Origin: Azospirillum sp. OGB3
Lineage (GTDB): Bacteria > Pseudomonadota > Alphaproteobacteria > Azospirillales > Azospirillaceae
Length of the DNA stretch: 64,000 nucleotides
Reading direction: 5' to 3'
Assembly: GCF_014192915.1 (NCBI RefSeq)
Contig: NZ_JACHYN010000003.1
Coordinates: forward strand, 248,001 to 312,000
Below the pieces are notes generated by a model. It did not search any database, had not been told where the DNA came from, and saw only the letters and a list, made by a program, of their open reading frames with translations. The translations under genes and the position numbers were made by a program. Position 1 is the first letter of the stretch, and every line of letters begins with the position of its first letter. This document shows positions 1 to 11,441 of this stretch, piece after piece.

Positions 1-93
1 AGATTCGTATGCGAACGCACCGTGTTTTATGCGGGTGCTTGACAAATTAACTTCGATCTTCGTGGCGTTCGTCCAGCGCTTGGGTCTGGGAGG

Positions 94-2076
94 TCATAGG
101 CACGTCACCACCTTGCGCACTTCCCCGCATTGGATCTGCAACGGCGCCATCGAGCGTCGCGTTGCGATGCGGTTGGCGGCTTCCACGGATTGCCGGGCCG
201 CGGTGAAGTCCCCCTGCGCCGCCAACCCGCGGGCGAGCGCGAGCCGTGCCCAGGCCTCGTCGCCCGATTGTCCGGCGGCCGCGGCTTTCTCGGCGGCGTC
301 ACGGGCGTTGCGGACGGCGTCCTCCACTTGGCCGGAGAGCAACGCGGCTTCGGCGATCCAGATCAGGATTTGCGGCTCGTGGCGGCGGACGCCGAGCATC
401 CGCGCATGCTCCCGGCTGCCGAGCAGCAGGGATGCCCCGTCGTTGAGTGTTCCGGTGCGGACCAGCGCGTAGCCCAGCGCACCGAGGACAAGTGGCTGAC
501 AGGCGTGCAGGCGGATCATCTCGGTGACCGCGACGGCCCGCTTCAGGGGCTCCACCGCCACCGCGTAGCGCTGCCCGGTCAGCGCGGCCCAGCCGAGATG
601 CAGACAGGCCAGAGCGTGGGACGCCGCGTGTCCGCTGTCCTCCGCCATGGCGAGCGCGGCTTGGGCGAGCCGCATCGCCGCCTCCGGATCGCCCAGCTCC
701 GCCCGGCAGCGCGCGCGGTGCGCGGCGATGCAGACCGGCGCCAAGGCGGTCGGGCCGCGAAGGCGGCGTGTTTCCCCCTGGGCCGCCAGTTCGCCGGCGG
801 CGCGCAGGACGGTATCGGCGTGGCGGAATCGGCCCTCCTCGGCCAAGCCGCGGCCCAGCTTGATGAGCGTCTGCACCTGTTGGTCGGGGCTTTCGGCTTC
901 CCGCCAGAGTCTCAGGGCCCACAGCCCGGTGCGGCGGGCTTCCGGCAGGTTGCCGGCGGCCCAGCGCTGGGCCGCCAGCAGCGACAGGGCGCGTGCGGCG
1001 CGCAGCCGGTCGCCGCAGCCTGCGGCAAGCGCGCGAGCGCTTTCCGCCGCCTTCACCGCGCCGCCGCCCTGTGGCGGCTGGGTGCGGGCCAGCGCGGTCC
1101 ACAGATCGATCCGGCGTTGCTCGTGCCGCCGGGTTTTGGGCAATTGGTCCAGCGCGGCCAGCGCGCTCCTGTAATGGCGGGCGGCGTCGGCAAGACGGCA
1201 GTCCGCCTCTGCCCGTCGTCCGGCGTGCCGTGCGCTGGCGCAGGCCAGCGCCCAATCGCCGGCCAACGGGGCGTGGTGGGCCATCCACTCGATCCGTTCC
1301 GGCCGCCGGTCGCGGCGCAGTGCGTTCAGCAAGACGGCGTGCGGCGTGGGATCGCCCTCGTCAACGCCGCCGGTGTCGTCCTGCTTTCCATTCGGCTCCG
1401 TCGGGACGATGCACCGCGCCGTGCCGGGGGGGACCCAAGCGTCTGGCCGGTCACACGGCACGGGAGAGCGGATGGCCAGCAGGCACAGCCGCGCGTCTTT
1501 GACGGCGTGGCTGAGCCCTTCGAGGAGCGGCACCGTCAAACCGCGCGCCCATTGGACGTTTTCCACCACGATCAGGATGGGACGTTCGTAGCACAGGTCG
1601 AGGAGGGCGGCGGCCAGTCCCTCAACCAGGAATGCCGCCTTCTGCGCGCCGTCCAGGCCAAGCCAGAGCGGTTGGAGCGACGGCAGGCCGAACAAGCCGC
1701 GCATCGCCTCTCCGGCCAATTCGCCGCCACCGCGTTCGGCGGCCAGCACGATGTCCCGACGGGCTTCGGCGGAAGGGCCGCCAGCCAAACCCAGCAGGCT
1801 GATGGCCACCGCTTCGAGATCGTCGGGCCCACCCAGCGGCGGCAGCAGGGATTGCGGCCAACGGAGGACGCCGAACCCGGCGGCAGCGGGGCTGTGGACA
1901 AGCGCACCGATCAGGCGCTGGGCGTCGTCGTCCGCCAAGGCCAGCGAAAGGATGGAGCCGATTCCCTCTTCGGCCCGGTGCAGAGCCTCTGCGAGATCGG
2001 CCAGAGCGCGCTGGAACACGGCACCATCGGGTGGCGCCCGGGTACCATCCTGAGCGACGGACCACGGCTGTGCCAT
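94..2076 (-). CDS. TPR-repeat protein with degenerate AAA/STAND-like ATPase region
   Basis: The 660-residue product resembles the ATPase-plus-TPR half of large LuxR/MalT-like or adenylate-cyclase-associated regulators. Around residues 165-200 there is a Walker-B-like stretch (RPILIVVENVQWARG), but no upstream GxxGxGK[ST] Walker A loop is visible and no DNA-binding or cyclase domain is attached. From about residue 270 to the end the sequence is helical and Ala/Arg/Leu-rich, with repeated TPR-like units (for example ALSLLAAQRWAAGNLPEARR). The start ATG at 2076 has a GGGGAAA stretch about 3-9 bases upstream. It sits alone, downstream of ilvD on the same strand with about 290 bases between them. 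It may be a scaffold rather than an active ATPase. The specific role is unknown. Confidence 0.7.
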   Translation of the reverse strand: MAQPWSVAQDGTRAPPDGAVFQRALADLAEALHRAEEGIGSILSLALADDDAQRLIGALVHSPAAAGFGVLRWPQSLLPPLGGPDDLEAVAISLLGLAGGPSAEARRDIVLAAERGGGELAGEAMRGLFGLPSLQPLWLGLDGAQKAAFLVEGLAAALLDLCYERPILIVVENVQWARGLTVPLLEGLSHAVKDARLCLLAIRSPVPCDRPDAWVPPGTARCIVPTEPNGKQDDTGGVDEGDPTPHAVLLNALRRDRRPERIEWMAHHAPLAGDWALACASARHAGRRAEADCRLADAARHYRSALAALDQLPKTRRHEQRRIDLWTALARTQPPQGGGAVKAAESARALAAGCGDRLRAARALSLLAAQRWAAGNLPEARRTGLWALRLWREAESPDQQVQTLIKLGRGLAEEGRFRHADTVLRAAGELAAQGETRRLRGPTALAPVCIAAHRARCRAELGDPEAAMRLAQAALAMAEDSGHAASHALACLHLGWAALTGQRYAVAVEPLKRAVAVTEMIRLHACQPLVLGALGYALVRTGTLNDGASLLLGSREHARMLGVRRHEPQILIWIAEAALLSGQVEDAVRNARDAAEKAAAAGQSGDEAWARLALARGLAAQGDFTAARQSVEAANRIATRRSMAPLQIQCGEVRKVVTCL

Positions 2077-2256
2077 CGGTTTCCCCGTGGTGTTGAACTT
2101 TCGGAACGCTCATCCCGTTCCGGCATGCCGGAGCTTGCGGAAAGACAATGACAGATTTCGCGATGGATGGCCTGCGCTTCCTTTGGCGATGCGGCAGAAG
2201 GATCGGAGACATACTGCCGCATGCGTCGCGGGCGCCTGCCGCGCCCAGAAAGAGAA

Positions 2257-2284
2257 ACGGCACCGCGCATTGCCGCGGTGCCGT
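2257..2284 (-). terminator. Rho-independent terminator after ilvD
   Basis: An 11-bp perfect stem (ACGGCACCGCG / CGCGGTGCCGT) with a 6-base loop lies about 85 bases downstream of the ilvD stop. On the minus strand it is followed by a T-rich run (TTTCTCTTTC), as expected for a terminator reading away from ilvD. Confidence 0.7.
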
Positions 2285-2368
2285 CCATTGCTCCAAGTTG
2301 CAGTAGCAGCACTGCCGAAAGTCTTAACCGGAAGGTTTGGTTCCTTCCTTCGCGCCTTCGGCGTGGCG

Positions 2369-4234
2369 TCAGCGCTTCACGGCGATGCCCTCGACCTGAG
2401 ACACGTCGCGGACCGCGCCGCGGTCGGCGCTGGTGGTCAGGGCGGCGTAGGCGCGCAGCGCCGGCGAGACGACGCGGTTGCGGTTGGCCGGCTTCCAGGC
2501 GTCGGCGCCCTTGGCGTTCTCGGCGTCGCGGCGGTTCCGCAACTCCTTTTCGGACAAGGCGAGGTTGATTTTGCGGTTGGGGATGTCGATCTCGATCCGG
2601 TCGCCGTCCCGGACAAGACCGATGGCACCGCCCTGCGCCGCTTCCGGCGACGCGTGGCCGATCGACAGGCCCGAGGTGCCGCCGGAGAAGCGCCCGTCGG
2701 TGACCAGGGCGCAGGCCTTGCCCAGCCCTTTCGACTTCAGGTAGCTGGTCGGGTAGAGCATCTCCTGCATGCCGGGACCGCCGCGCGGGCCTTCGTAGCG
2801 GATGACCACCACGTCGCCCGCCTTCACCGTGTCGCCCAGGATGGCCTCGACCGCCGCGTCCTGGCTTTCGAAGACGCGGGCCGGGCCGGCGAAGACGAGG
2901 TTGGAGGCGTCGACCCCCGCCGTCTTCACGATGCAGCCCTTTTCGGCGATGTTGCCGAACAGCACGGCGAGGCCGCCGTCCTTGCTGAAGGCGCTGTCGA
3001 CGGAGCGGATGACACCCTTGTCGCGGTCGAGGTCCAGTTCCGGCCAGCGCTTCTCCTGGCTGAAGGCGATGGTGGTCGGGATGCCGCCGGGGGCGGCCTT
3101 GAACATGGTGTGCACGCCCTCGTCCTGGGTGCGCTTGACGTCCCAGCGGTCCAGCGCATCGCCCAGCGTCTTGGCGTGGACGGTCGCGACATCGCGGTTC
3201 AGCAGCCCGCCGCGGTCGAGTTCGCCCAGGATGCCGAAGATGCCGCCGGCCTTGTGCACGTCCTCGATGTGGACGTCGGACACCGCCGGGGCGACCTTGC
3301 AGACGTTGGGCACGCGGCGCGACAGCCGGTCGATGTCGGCCATGGTGAAGGGCACCTGGCCCTCCTGCGCGGCGGCCAGCAGGTGCAGCACCGTGTTGGT
3401 GGAACCGCCCATGGCGATGTCGAGCGTCATGGCGTTCTCGAACGCCTCGAAGGTGGCGATGCCGCGGGGTAGGGCGGTGGCGTCCTCCTCCTGGTACCAG
3501 CGGCGGCACAGCTCCACCGCCATGCGGCCGGCGGCCAGGAACAGCTCCTTGCGGTCGGCGTGGGTCGCCAGGATGGTGCCGTTGCCGGGCAGCGAGAGGC
3601 CCAGCGCCTCGGTCAGGCAGTTCATCGAATTGGCGGTGAACATGCCGGAGCAGGAACCGCAGGTCGGGCAGGACCCGCGCTCCATCACCGCCGCCTCCTC
3701 GTCGGTCACCGTCGGGTCGGCGGCGGCGACCATGGCGTCGATCAGGTCGACGGCCTTGGTCTTGCCGCGCCAGTTGACCTTGCCGGCCTCCATCGGGCCG
3801 CCCGACACGAAGACCGCCGGGATGTTCAGCCGCATGGCCGCCATCAGCATGCCGGGGGTGATCTTGTCGCAGTTGGAGATGCAGACCAGCGCGTCGGCGC
3901 AATGTGCGTTCGCCATGTACTCCACGGCGTCGGCGATCAGCTCGCGCGAAGGCAGGCTGTAGAGCATGCCGTCGTGGCCCATGGCGATGCCGTCGTCCAC
4001 GGCGATGGTGTTGAACTCCTTGGCGACGCCGCCGGCCTTCTCGATCTCGCGGGCGACGAGCTGACCCAAATCCTTCAGGTGGACGTGCCCCGGCACGAAC
4101 TGCGTGAAGGAGTTGGCGATCGCGATGATCGGCTTGCCGAAATCGCCGTCCTTCATGCCCGTCGCGCGCCACAGGCCGCGGGCGCCCGCCATGTTGCGGC
4201 CGTGCGTGGAAGTGCGGGAGCGATAATGCGGCAT
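2369..4234 (-). CDS. ilvD: Dihydroxy-acid dehydratase
   Basis: Dehydrates 2,3-dihydroxy-isovalerate and 2,3-dihydroxy-3-methylvalerate to the 2-oxo acids in the valine/isoleucine pathway, in the cytoplasm. The 621-residue length is normal for the long bacterial IlvD form. The N-terminus ([20 protein letters not shown]) is typical. The Fe-S ligand motifs [12 protein letters not shown] (about residue 120) and [19 protein letters not shown] (about residues 193-215) are intact, as is the C-terminal [14 protein letters not shown] motif. The ATG has a GAGGT ribosome site 6-7 bases upstream. The gene is monocistronic, with its own terminator downstream. Identification is secure. Confidence 0.97.
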   Translation of the reverse strand: MPHYRSRTSTHGRNMAGARGLWRATGMKDGDFGKPIIAIANSFTQFVPGHVHLKDLGQLVAREIEKAGGVAKEFNTIAVDDGIAMGHDGMLYSLPSRELIADAVEYMANAHCADALVCISNCDKITPGMLMAAMRLNIPAVFVSGGPMEAGKVNWRGKTKAVDLIDAMVAAADPTVTDEEAAVMERGSCPTCGSCSGMFTANSMNCLTEALGLSLPGNGTILATHADRKELFLAAGRMAVELCRRWYQEEDATALPRGIATFEAFENAMTLDIAMGGSTNTVLHLLAAAQEGQVPFTMADIDRLSRRVPNVCKVAPAVSDVHIEDVHKAGGIFGILGELDRGGLLNRDVATVHAKTLGDALDRWDVKRTQDEGVHTMFKAAPGGIPTTIAFSQEKRWPELDLDRDKGVIRSVDSAFSKDGGLAVLFGNIAEKGCIVKTAGVDASNLVFAGPARVFESQDAAVEAILGDTVKAGDVVVIRYEGPRGGPGMQEMLYPTSYLKSKGLGKACALVTDGRFSGGTSGLSIGHASPEAAQGGAIGLVRDGDRIEIDIPNRKINLALSEKELRNRRDAENAKGADAWKPANRNRVVSPALRAYAALTTSADRGAVRDVSQVEGIAVKR

Positions 4235-4415
4235 GTCTCTACCTCAGGGATCGAACATTGCGTGCGGATGCGCAGGGGCAGCAACACTAGCAATCCCGAA
4301 GGGCGGAAACCAGACCTCTCGTTCCCTTTCGAGCCCCATTTTCCGCCAGACAGGGCATAGGAGGTCTGCGGAGGAAGGGAAGGGGAAACGCCCCCGCCCC
4401 GTCAGCCGCGCCCCA

Positions 4416-4841
4416 TCAGCCGCTTGAGGCGTCCCGGCGCGATGCCTTGCCCGGTTTTCCGCTGGCGGCACCGCCGCGGGAGATCTGGCCGCCGGTTTTG
4501 GTGGTGCCGGTTTGCTCCGTCCGTCCGGCTGCGACGGCCGACAGGTTTTCGGCCGCCGCCCGCGTGCCGGCGCCCCCGGCGGCTTTAGGAGTGGCTTTGG
4601 GTTTCGCGGAGGTCGGCTTCGCGTCGGTCGCCTTGGTGGAACGCCGTTTCGGCGCGGCGTCCGGTGCGCTGCTTTCCGTTTCCGCGCTTTGCCGCTCGGC
4701 TCGGATCTCGTCATCGACCTCGGCTTCGGCCTGCGCCCAGTGCTCGTCGTGCCGGCCTTCGGGGCGGCCGTCCCGTTCCCAGATGTCGTGAGCACGGCGA
4801 CGCACGCGTTCGGCCCGATCCTGTTCCGGCTTTTGGGTCAT
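4416..4841 (-). CDS. DUF2934 protein with basic Ala/Lys/Pro-rich tail
   Basis: 141 residues. The first 45 or so carry the DUF2934 signature: RRRAHDIWERDGRPEGRHDEHW followed by a short acidic helix. The rest (about residues 60-141) is low-complexity and rich in Ala, Lys, Pro, Thr and Ser (KATPKAAGGAGTRAA). It resembles histone-H1-like tails and is probably disordered and nucleic-acid-binding; that last point is inference. The ATG has a GGAGG site 7 bases upstream. A second protein with a DUF2934 module is encoded at 25891-26433. The function of DUF2934 is not known to me; such proteins are common in rhizobia and Azospirillum. Confidence 0.8.
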   Translation of the reverse strand: MTQKPEQDRAERVRRRAHDIWERDGRPEGRHDEHWAQAEAEVDDEIRAERQSAETESSAPDAAPKRRSTKATDAKPTSAKPKATPKAAGGAGTRAAAENLSAVAAGRTEQTGTTKTGGQISRGGAASGKPGKASRRDASSG

Positions 4842-4975
4842 GGGGCTGCCTCCTCCTGCTCATGGCGGGTCACGGACCGGGCGGGTTATGGGCCGGCCTG
4901 CCCGTCACAACGCAGGAGAGCGTCGGTGGTTTCAAATCATCCGAAACGGCGGACCAAATGGCGTGCGATGCCCCG

Positions 4976-6382
<1,407 letters not shown>

Positions 6383-6528
6383 CGGGCTGGCACCGTTCCT
6401 TCAGGCAGAGGGGTTGGGCGATCAAGAGTTGCAGGTCCGCAAAAAACAGCCCGCTGCTGCCGCGGTTCCAAAACCGTCCGGAATCGTGCACAAACCGCTG
6501 GCGTGTAACCTCTGGACATACTCCGATC

Positions 6529-8175
6529 ATGTCATCCTCGGACCGCATCGCCGCCCCCCCTCAACCGGTCACGCCCGATCGCTCGGCCGGGGTGCCCAAC
6601 GCCGGCCTGCTGGAGCGCTGGCCCTGGTGGGGGCTGTGCGCGGCGTTGGCGGCGGTGATGGTGGTGTCCGCCGTGGCGATCGGGTTCCGCACCCCTTACT
6701 GGTCGCACGCCGACCAGGATCTGGTGCTGGCCTACCACGGGCTGCTGTTCAACGAGGGGCTGCCCCAGGAGTATTTCGACCATCCCGGCTACACCTATTT
6801 TCTGGTCATCGAGGTCTGGTACCGCCTGCTGCACGCGCTGGGGCTGATGCCGGTCGTCACCTTGTCCGGCCTGCCGCCCGCGGCGGACACCGCCGCCTAC
6901 AACGCCGCCTGGCAGAATTTGGTGGAGGCCGGACGGGCGCTGTCCATCCTCATCACCACGATTTTCGCGCTGGTCTACGCCAATCTTGTCCGCGCGCTGG
7001 TCGGCGACCGCCGGGTGGCCTTTCTGGCCGCCGTGGTGATGGCCTTCGGCATCGGCCTGTCCACCCAGGCGCGGCAGATGCGCACCGACCTGCTGTCGGC
7101 CTCCTTCGTGGCGACGGCGCTTCTTCTCGTGCTGGTCGCCATCCGCACCGCTCCGGGCTGGCGCCCCCTTCTGCTTCTCGGGCTGGCCGGCCTGCTGGCC
7201 GGGCTGGCGGTGGTGACCAAGATCCAGGCCATCTTCCTGGCGCTGGGCATTCCGGTGATCGCGCTGGCCTTCGGGCGCTGCTTCACCAGGGAGGGCGGGC
7301 CCAACTGGATCGCCGCCGGAACGCTGGCGCTGGCGGCGGGTGCCGCGGCGCTGCCCGCGGTCGCTCTGATCCAGCACGGCATCGCCAGCGCCGGCCATTC
7401 GCTCTACCCTTACCGGCCGGTCGGCGGCGGGCTGTCGGGGGTCTATCAGGGGATCATCGTCGGCTGGGTCTTTCTGGGGATGCTGGTCTACGCTGCGGTG
7501 TGGCGGGTGCGGGCGTCCTACGCGGCGGCGGCCATGGCGGTGGTCGCGCTCGGGCTGGCGCTCGGCGTGCTCGCGTTGACGATCCGCCCGCACGAGCAGA
7601 ACGTGATCGCCGTCGCCAACCTGATCGAGCACATGTTCGTCTTCACCACCTGGAAGCATCAGGCGGCGCTGCAGGGACAGGAGCAGGTGCTCTCCGACGG
7701 GCTGGTGACTCTTCTGGCGAAGGGGCTGTGGCGTACGCTGGCGATCCGCACCATCGTCCTTCACCCCGACAACATCCCCCAGACCGTCGTGGTGGAATGG
7801 TTCATCATCGGCGGCTGCATCGTGCTGTGGTGCCGGGGCGAGCGGGCAGCCGCGGCGCAGGCGGCGCTTCTCCTGCTGGTCGCCTGGGGTCTGGAGACGC
7901 TGTTCTCCCTGCGCGGCTTCCAGCGGGCCTACGCCGCCTACACCGACCCGCTGATGGGGCTCGCCGCGGCCTGGGTGCTGCTGCGCCTGCCCGGTCTGCT
8001 GGAGCGCGCCCGGACGCGCCGCTGGATCGTCGGCATGGTGGCGCTGGTGGTGGTGGTCGCCCAGGTCTGGCCCGCCATCGAGGCCATCCGCCTGCCCAAC
8101 CCCGCCGGCCAGTGCGGTTGGATTCCCACCTATATGAAGCACGTCGAGCCCTTCCCTTTCTGCCGCCCCGGTTGA
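6529..8175 (+). CDS. GT39/ArnT-like integral-membrane glycosyltransferase
   Basis: 548 residues with about 11-13 predicted membrane helices. The first loop after TM1 carries an acidic pair (SHADQDLVLAYHGLLF), as in the first periplasmic loop of GT-C fold enzymes. Helices such as LLLLGLAGLLAGLAVVTKIQ are typical of the family 39/83 dolichyl-phosphate-mannose or ArnT-type transferases, which move sugars from polyprenyl-phosphate donors in the periplasm. The acceptor cannot be told from sequence. I place the start at the ATG at 6529 (MSSSDRIAAPP), because the longer upstream frame is Arg/Trp-rich and does not look like protein. A short TetR gene follows after 56 bases and may be co-transcribed. 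Confidence 0.8.
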   Translation: MSSSDRIAAPPQPVTPDRSAGVPNAGLLERWPWWGLCAALAAVMVVSAVAIGFRTPYWSHADQDLVLAYHGLLFNEGLPQEYFDHPGYTYFLVIEVWYRLLHALGLMPVVTLSGLPPAADTAAYNAAWQNLVEAGRALSILITTIFALVYANLVRALVGDRRVAFLAAVVMAFGIGLSTQARQMRTDLLSASFVATALLLVLVAIRTAPGWRPLLLLGLAGLLAGLAVVTKIQAIFLALGIPVIALAFGRCFTREGGPNWIAAGTLALAAGAAALPAVALIQHGIASAGHSLYPYRPVGGGLSGVYQGIIVGWVFLGMLVYAAVWRVRASYAAAAMAVVALGLALGVLALTIRPHEQNVIAVANLIEHMFVFTTWKHQAALQGQEQVLSDGLVTLLAKGLWRTLAIRTIVLHPDNIPQTVVVEWFIIGGCIVLWCRGERAAAAQAALLLLVAWGLETLFSLRGFQRAYAAYTDPLMGLAAAWVLLRLPGLLERARTRRWIVGMVALVVVVAQVWPAIEAIRLPNPAGQCGWIPTYMKHVEPFPFCRPG

Positions 8176-8231
8176 GGTGCGGCGCGGGCGTCCCACATCA
8201 TGGGGACAGGCTGACCACGAGGCCCGACCCC

Positions 8232-8966
8232 ATGGACGACACCGCCGACACCCCCTGGAAAACCGATCCCGAAGCCCCCGATGCGGCTGAGAGCGCCGAA
8301 GCAGGGGAAGGCACCGATGACCTGGACCGGCGGGTGGCCGCCGCGGCGATGCGGCTCGCCGCCGGGCAGGGCTGGCGCAATACCGGTCTGCTGGCGATCG
8401 CCCGGGCGGCGGAGGTGGCACCCGACGTCTTCTACCGCCGCTTTCCCTCCCGCTCCGACGTGCTGGCCGCCGTGTCGCGGGTCGCCGACACCGCGGTCCT
8501 CGCCGACGACGCCCCGGTCGGTCCGGACGAGAGCGCCCGCGACCGGCTGTTCGACGTGATGATGCGCCGCTACGACGCTCTGCTTCCCTACCGGGACGGG
8601 CTGCGCTCGGTCGTCCGCGACCTGCGGCGGGAGCCGCTGACCGCGCTGGCCTTCTCCCGCCATTTCGGGCGGTCGATGGCCTGGATGCTGCGCGCCGCGG
8701 GCGTGGAGGCCGACCGGAGCGGCGGCGCCCTGTTCGTGGCCGGGCTGGGGGCGGTGCAGGCGCGGGTCATGCGGGTCTTCCTGGAGGATGACAGCGCCGA
8801 CCTGTCGCGGACCATGGCGGTGCTCGATTCCGAGCTGCGGCGGGGGGAGCGCTGGGCTGGGGCATTACGCCGCAGATCCGGGCGCGCCTCTCCGACCGAA
8901 TCACCGCCGCCCCCGCAGGGTACCGGGGAACCGGCCGGGGAACCAGGAAGCGCGTCCGCTGGTTGA
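8232..8966 (+). CDS. TetR/AcrR family transcriptional regulator
   Basis: 244 residues. After an acidic 30-residue N-terminal leader comes a TetR-type HTH at about residues 35-80 (AAAMRLAAGQGWRNTGLLA, then EVAPDVFYRRFPSRSDVLAAV), including the characteristic FYRRFPSR recognition-helix end. The remainder is a helical ligand-binding domain (FDVMMRRYDALLPYRDGL), and the last 30 residues are Pro/Gly/Ser-rich. This C-terminal type resembles the TetR-like proteins annotated near ubiquinone or phasin genes (COQ9-like), which is a weak similarity. The gene lies between a glycosyltransferase and a phasin gene on the same strand. Its ligand is unknown. Confidence 0.82.
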   Translation: MDDTADTPWKTDPEAPDAAESAEAGEGTDDLDRRVAAAAMRLAAGQGWRNTGLLAIARAAEVAPDVFYRRFPSRSDVLAAVSRVADTAVLADDAPVGPDESARDRLFDVMMRRYDALLPYRDGLRSVVRDLRREPLTALAFSRHFGRSMAWMLRAAGVEADRSGGALFVAGLGAVQARVMRVFLEDDSADLSRTMAVLDSELRRGERWAGALRRRSGRASPTESPPPPQGTGEPAGEPGSASAG

Positions 8967-9012
8967 GGTTCCATGAGCCGCGGTGTAGCCCCTGGTGCGA
9001 CGCACAAGGGCG

Positions 9013-9041
9013 TTGACTATCTTTTTGGCAATCTGCATAGT
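9013..9041 (+). promoter_or_regulatory. Sigma70-like promoter for phasin gene
   Basis: TTGACT, a 17-base spacer and CATAGT, located about 65 bases before the phasin ATG. The match to the -35 and -10 consensus is good for a high-GC genome, where such AT-rich boxes are rare. Confidence 0.5.
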
Positions 9042-9103
9042 CGCGCCACAGGTTTGCTGCGCCGCAGCACGCCGAATGAATCCTTTCGTCGGGGGTGAGA
9101 ACC

Positions 9104-9532
9104 ATGGCCAAGCAGACCGGTAACCCGTTCCTCGAATTCGACCTGTCCAAGATGCTGGGCGATTACAAGGTGCCGGGCCTCGACGTCGAATCGATCCTGG
9201 CGAGCCAGCGCAAGAACATCGAGGCGGTGACCGCCGCCAACCAGCTCGCGATCGAGGGTCTGCAGGCCGTGCTCCGCCGCCAGGCCGAGATCGTCCGTTC
9301 TTCCGTCGAGGAGGCCGGCACCTATGTGAATCAGGTCGCCGCCGCCGGCACGCCGGAAGAGAAGGCCGCCAAGCAGGCCGAACTGGTCAAGGTCGCCTTC
9401 GAGAAGGCCCTGTCGAACATCAAGGAACTGGCCGAGCTGGTCGCCAAGTCCAACACCGAGGCCGCCGACGTGCTGTCCAAGCGCGTGTCGGAGAGCCTGG
9501 ACGAGGTCAAGGCCGCCATCGCCAAGAAGTAA
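9104..9532 (+). CDS. Phasin family protein (PHB granule-associated)
   Basis: 142 residues, helical, with no cysteine and an amphipathic coiled-coil pattern. The region [18 protein letters not shown] followed by [14 protein letters not shown] is the hallmark of the Phasin_2 family, and the tail ends in alternating Lys/Ala ([10 protein letters not shown]). Phasins coat polyhydroxyalkanoate granules and control their size and number. The ATG at 9104 (MAKQTGNPF) is preferred to the GTG nine bases upstream. The gene has its own promoter-like element and a strong terminator, so it is probably a monocistronic, highly expressed unit. Confidence 0.92.
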   Translation: MAKQTGNPFLEFDLSKMLGDYKVPGLDVESILASQRKNIEAVTAANQLAIEGLQAVLRRQAEIVRSSVEEAGTYVNQVAAAGTPEEKAAKQAELVKVAFEKALSNIKELAELVAKSNTEAADVLSKRVSESLDEVKAAIAKK

Positions 9533-9561
9533 GCCCCTCTCCCACCTGGGAGACGTGCTGC

Positions 9562-9589
9562 AAAGGGCCGCCCATCGGGGCGGCCCTTT
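9562..9589 (+). terminator. Terminator after phasin gene
   Basis: A perfect 12-bp stem (AAAGGGCCGCCC / GGGCGGCCCTTT) with a 4-base ATCG loop starts 29 bases after the phasin stop and ends in T residues. Confidence 0.8.
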
Positions 9590-9675
9590 CGCGTTTCGGC
9601 TTCGATGCCGCCGGTGCTAGCCTTGCTCGCGACGATTCAAGCCGTGACGACCGCAACAGGGCAGGGACGAAACCC

Positions 9676-10011
9676 GTGACCATCAATTACGACGATTTTC
9701 TGAAGGTGGACATCCGCGTCGGCACCATCACCGCGGCGGAGCCCTTTCCGGAAGCGCGCAAGCCGGCCTACAAGCTGACCATCGATTTCGGGCCGGAGAT
9801 CGGCAGCCGGCGCAGCTCCGCCCAGATCACCCGCCATTACACGCTGGATGAACTGGTGGGCCGGCAGGTGCTGGGCGTGGTGAACTTCCCGCCCAAGCGC
9901 ATCGGCCCCTTCACCAGCGAGGTCCTGTGCCTGGGCCTGCCCGACGCGGAGGGCGAAGTCGTGCTGGTCGGGCCGGGGCAGGGTGTGCCGAACGGCGGGC
10001 GCCTATACTGA
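9676..10011 (+). CDS. csaA: tRNA-binding protein CsaA
   Basis: A 111-residue single OB-fold tRNA-binding domain. The start [11 protein letters not shown] and the motif [20 protein letters not shown] are diagnostic of CsaA, a dimeric protein with export-chaperone-like activity in Bacillus that is homologous to the C-terminal domain of methionyl-tRNA synthetase. The end [14 protein letters not shown] is also conserved. It starts at a GTG (9676) with AGGGA 7-8 bases upstream. It is convergent with rimO, and the two share a bidirectional terminator. Confidence 0.95.
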   Translation: MTINYDDFLKVDIRVGTITAAEPFPEARKPAYKLTIDFGPEIGSRRSSAQITRHYTLDELVGRQVLGVVNFPPKRIGPFTSEVLCLGLPDAEGEVVLVGPGQGVPNGGRLY

Positions 10012-10022
10012 GTCTGCGGACA

Positions 10023-10062
10023 GCAAAAGGGCCGGGAGGCGTTGCCGTCCCGGCCCTTTTGC
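10023..10062. terminator. Bidirectional terminator between csaA and rimO
   Basis: A perfect 15-bp inverted repeat (GCAAAAGGGCCGGGA / TCCCGGCCCTTTTGC) around a 10-base loop. It has A residues on the left arm and T residues on the right arm, so it can serve both convergent genes. Confidence 0.85.
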
Positions 10063-10076
10063 TTGTGACCAAGCCC

Positions 10077-11441
10077 TTACTCGGCGCGTTCGATGGAGCC
10101 CCAGAGATCGTATTCGTCAGCGTGCTCGATGGTCACGTCGACGATGTCGCCCGGCTTCACGTTCGTCTCGCCGTTCAGGAAGACGTTGCCGTCGATCTCC
10201 GGCGCGTCGGCGTAGGAGCGGCCGATGGCGCCCTCCTCGTCGACCTCGTCGATGAGGACGCCCAGCGTGAAGCCGACCTTCTGCTGGAGCCGTTCGGCGC
10301 TGATCGCCTTCTGGGTCTCCATGAAGCGCTCCCAGCGCTCCTGCTTGACCTCTTCCGGAACGGCGCCGGGCAGGTCGTTGGCGGTGGCGCCCTCGACCGG
10401 CTCGTACTTGAAGCAGCCGACGCGGTCGAGCTGCGCTTCCTTCAGCCAGTCCAGCATGAATTGGAAGTCCTCCTCCGTCTCGCCGGGGAAGCCGGTGATG
10501 AAGGTGGAGCGCAGAACCAGATGCGGGCATTCCTGCCGCCACTTCCGGATGCGGTCGAGCTGCTTCTCCTGGGCCGCCGGGCGGCGCATCGCCTTCAGGA
10601 CGGTGGGCGAGGCGTGCTGGAACGGGATGTCCAGATAGGGGAGGATGCGGCCCTCCGCCATCAGCGGGATCACCTCGTCAACATGCGGGTAGGGGTAGAC
10701 GTAGTGCAGGCGCACCCAGACGTCGAAGTTCGCCAGCTCGCGGCAGAGGTCGATGAAGCGGGCCTTCACCTTGCGCCCGTACCAGTCCTCTTCCGCATAC
10801 TTGCGGTCGATGCCGTAGGCGCTGGTGTCCTGGGAGATGACCAGCAGTTCCTTGACCCCGGCGATCGCCAGCTTCTCCGCCTCGCGCAGGACCGAGACGA
10901 CGGGGCGGCTGACCAGATCGCCGCGCAGGGAGGGGATGATGCAGAAGCTGCAGCGGTTGTTGCAGCCCTCGGAAATCTTCAGGTAGGCGTAGTGGCGCGG
11001 GGTCAGCCGCAGCCCTTCCGGCGGCACCAGATCGGTGAAGGGGTCATGCACCGGCGGCACGGCGTCGTGCACGGCGTTGACCACCTGCTCGTACTGGTGG
11101 GGGCCGGTGACGGCCAGCACGTCCGGATGGACCTGCCGGATCATGTCCGACTCCACGCCCATGCAGCCGGTCACGATGACCCGGCCGTTCTCCTTGATGG
11201 CCTCGCCGATGGCCTCCAGCGATTCCTTCTTGGCGGAATCGAGGAAGCCGCAGGTGTTGACCAGCACGACGTCGGCGCCGTCGTAGGACGGCGAGATGTC
11301 GTAGCCTTCGGCGCGCAGGCGCGTGAGGATGCGCTCGGAATCGACGAGCGCCTTGGGGCAGCCCAGGCTGACGATCCCCACCTTGGGGGAGGACGCCGGG
11401 TTGGTCTTGAAACCGGGAATGGACGGGGGCGTGCTGGTCAT
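10077..11441 (-). CDS. rimO: Ribosomal protein S12 methylthiotransferase RimO
   Basis: A radical-SAM enzyme that methylthiolates Asp88 of ribosomal protein S12. In 454 residues there is an N-terminal UPF0004 domain ([19 protein letters not shown] at about residue 20, then [10 protein letters not shown]), the radical-SAM CxxxCxxC motif [11 protein letters not shown] at about residues 150-160, and a C-terminal TRAM domain ([19 protein letters not shown]). These specify RimO rather than MiaB: the [10 protein letters not shown] version of the first motif is the RimO form. The start at 11441 is preferred. An ATG three codons upstream is possible. Confidence 0.95.
   Translation of the reverse strand: MTSTPPSIPGFKTNPASSPKVGIVSLGCPKALVDSERILTRLRAEGYDISPSYDGADVVLVNTCGFLDSAKKESLEAIGEAIKENGRVIVTGCMGVESDMIRQVHPDVLAVTGPHQYEQVVNAVHDAVPPVHDPFTDLVPPEGLRLTPRHYAYLKISEGCNNRCSFCIIPSLRGDLVSRPVVSVLREAEKLAIAGVKELLVISQDTSAYGIDRKYAEEDWYGRKVKARFIDLCRELANFDVWVRLHYVYPYPHVDEVIPLMAEGRILPYLDIPFQHASPTVLKAMRRPAAQEKQLDRIRKWRQECPHLVLRSTFITGFPGETEEDFQFMLDWLKEAQLDRVGCFKYEPVEGATANDLPGAVPEEVKQERWERFMETQKAISAERLQQKVGFTLGVLIDEVDEEGAIGRSYADAPEIDGNVFLNGETNVKPGDIVDVTIEHADEYDLWGSIERAE

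Noticed and set aside
130..2151. 673-codon plus-strand frame at the window start
   Set aside because: Shadow of the TPR protein gene; no recognisable motif and no ribosome site.
6383..6528. hfq upstream of hflX
   Set aside because: Often present in this position, but the 146 bases here contain no Hfq-like sequence.
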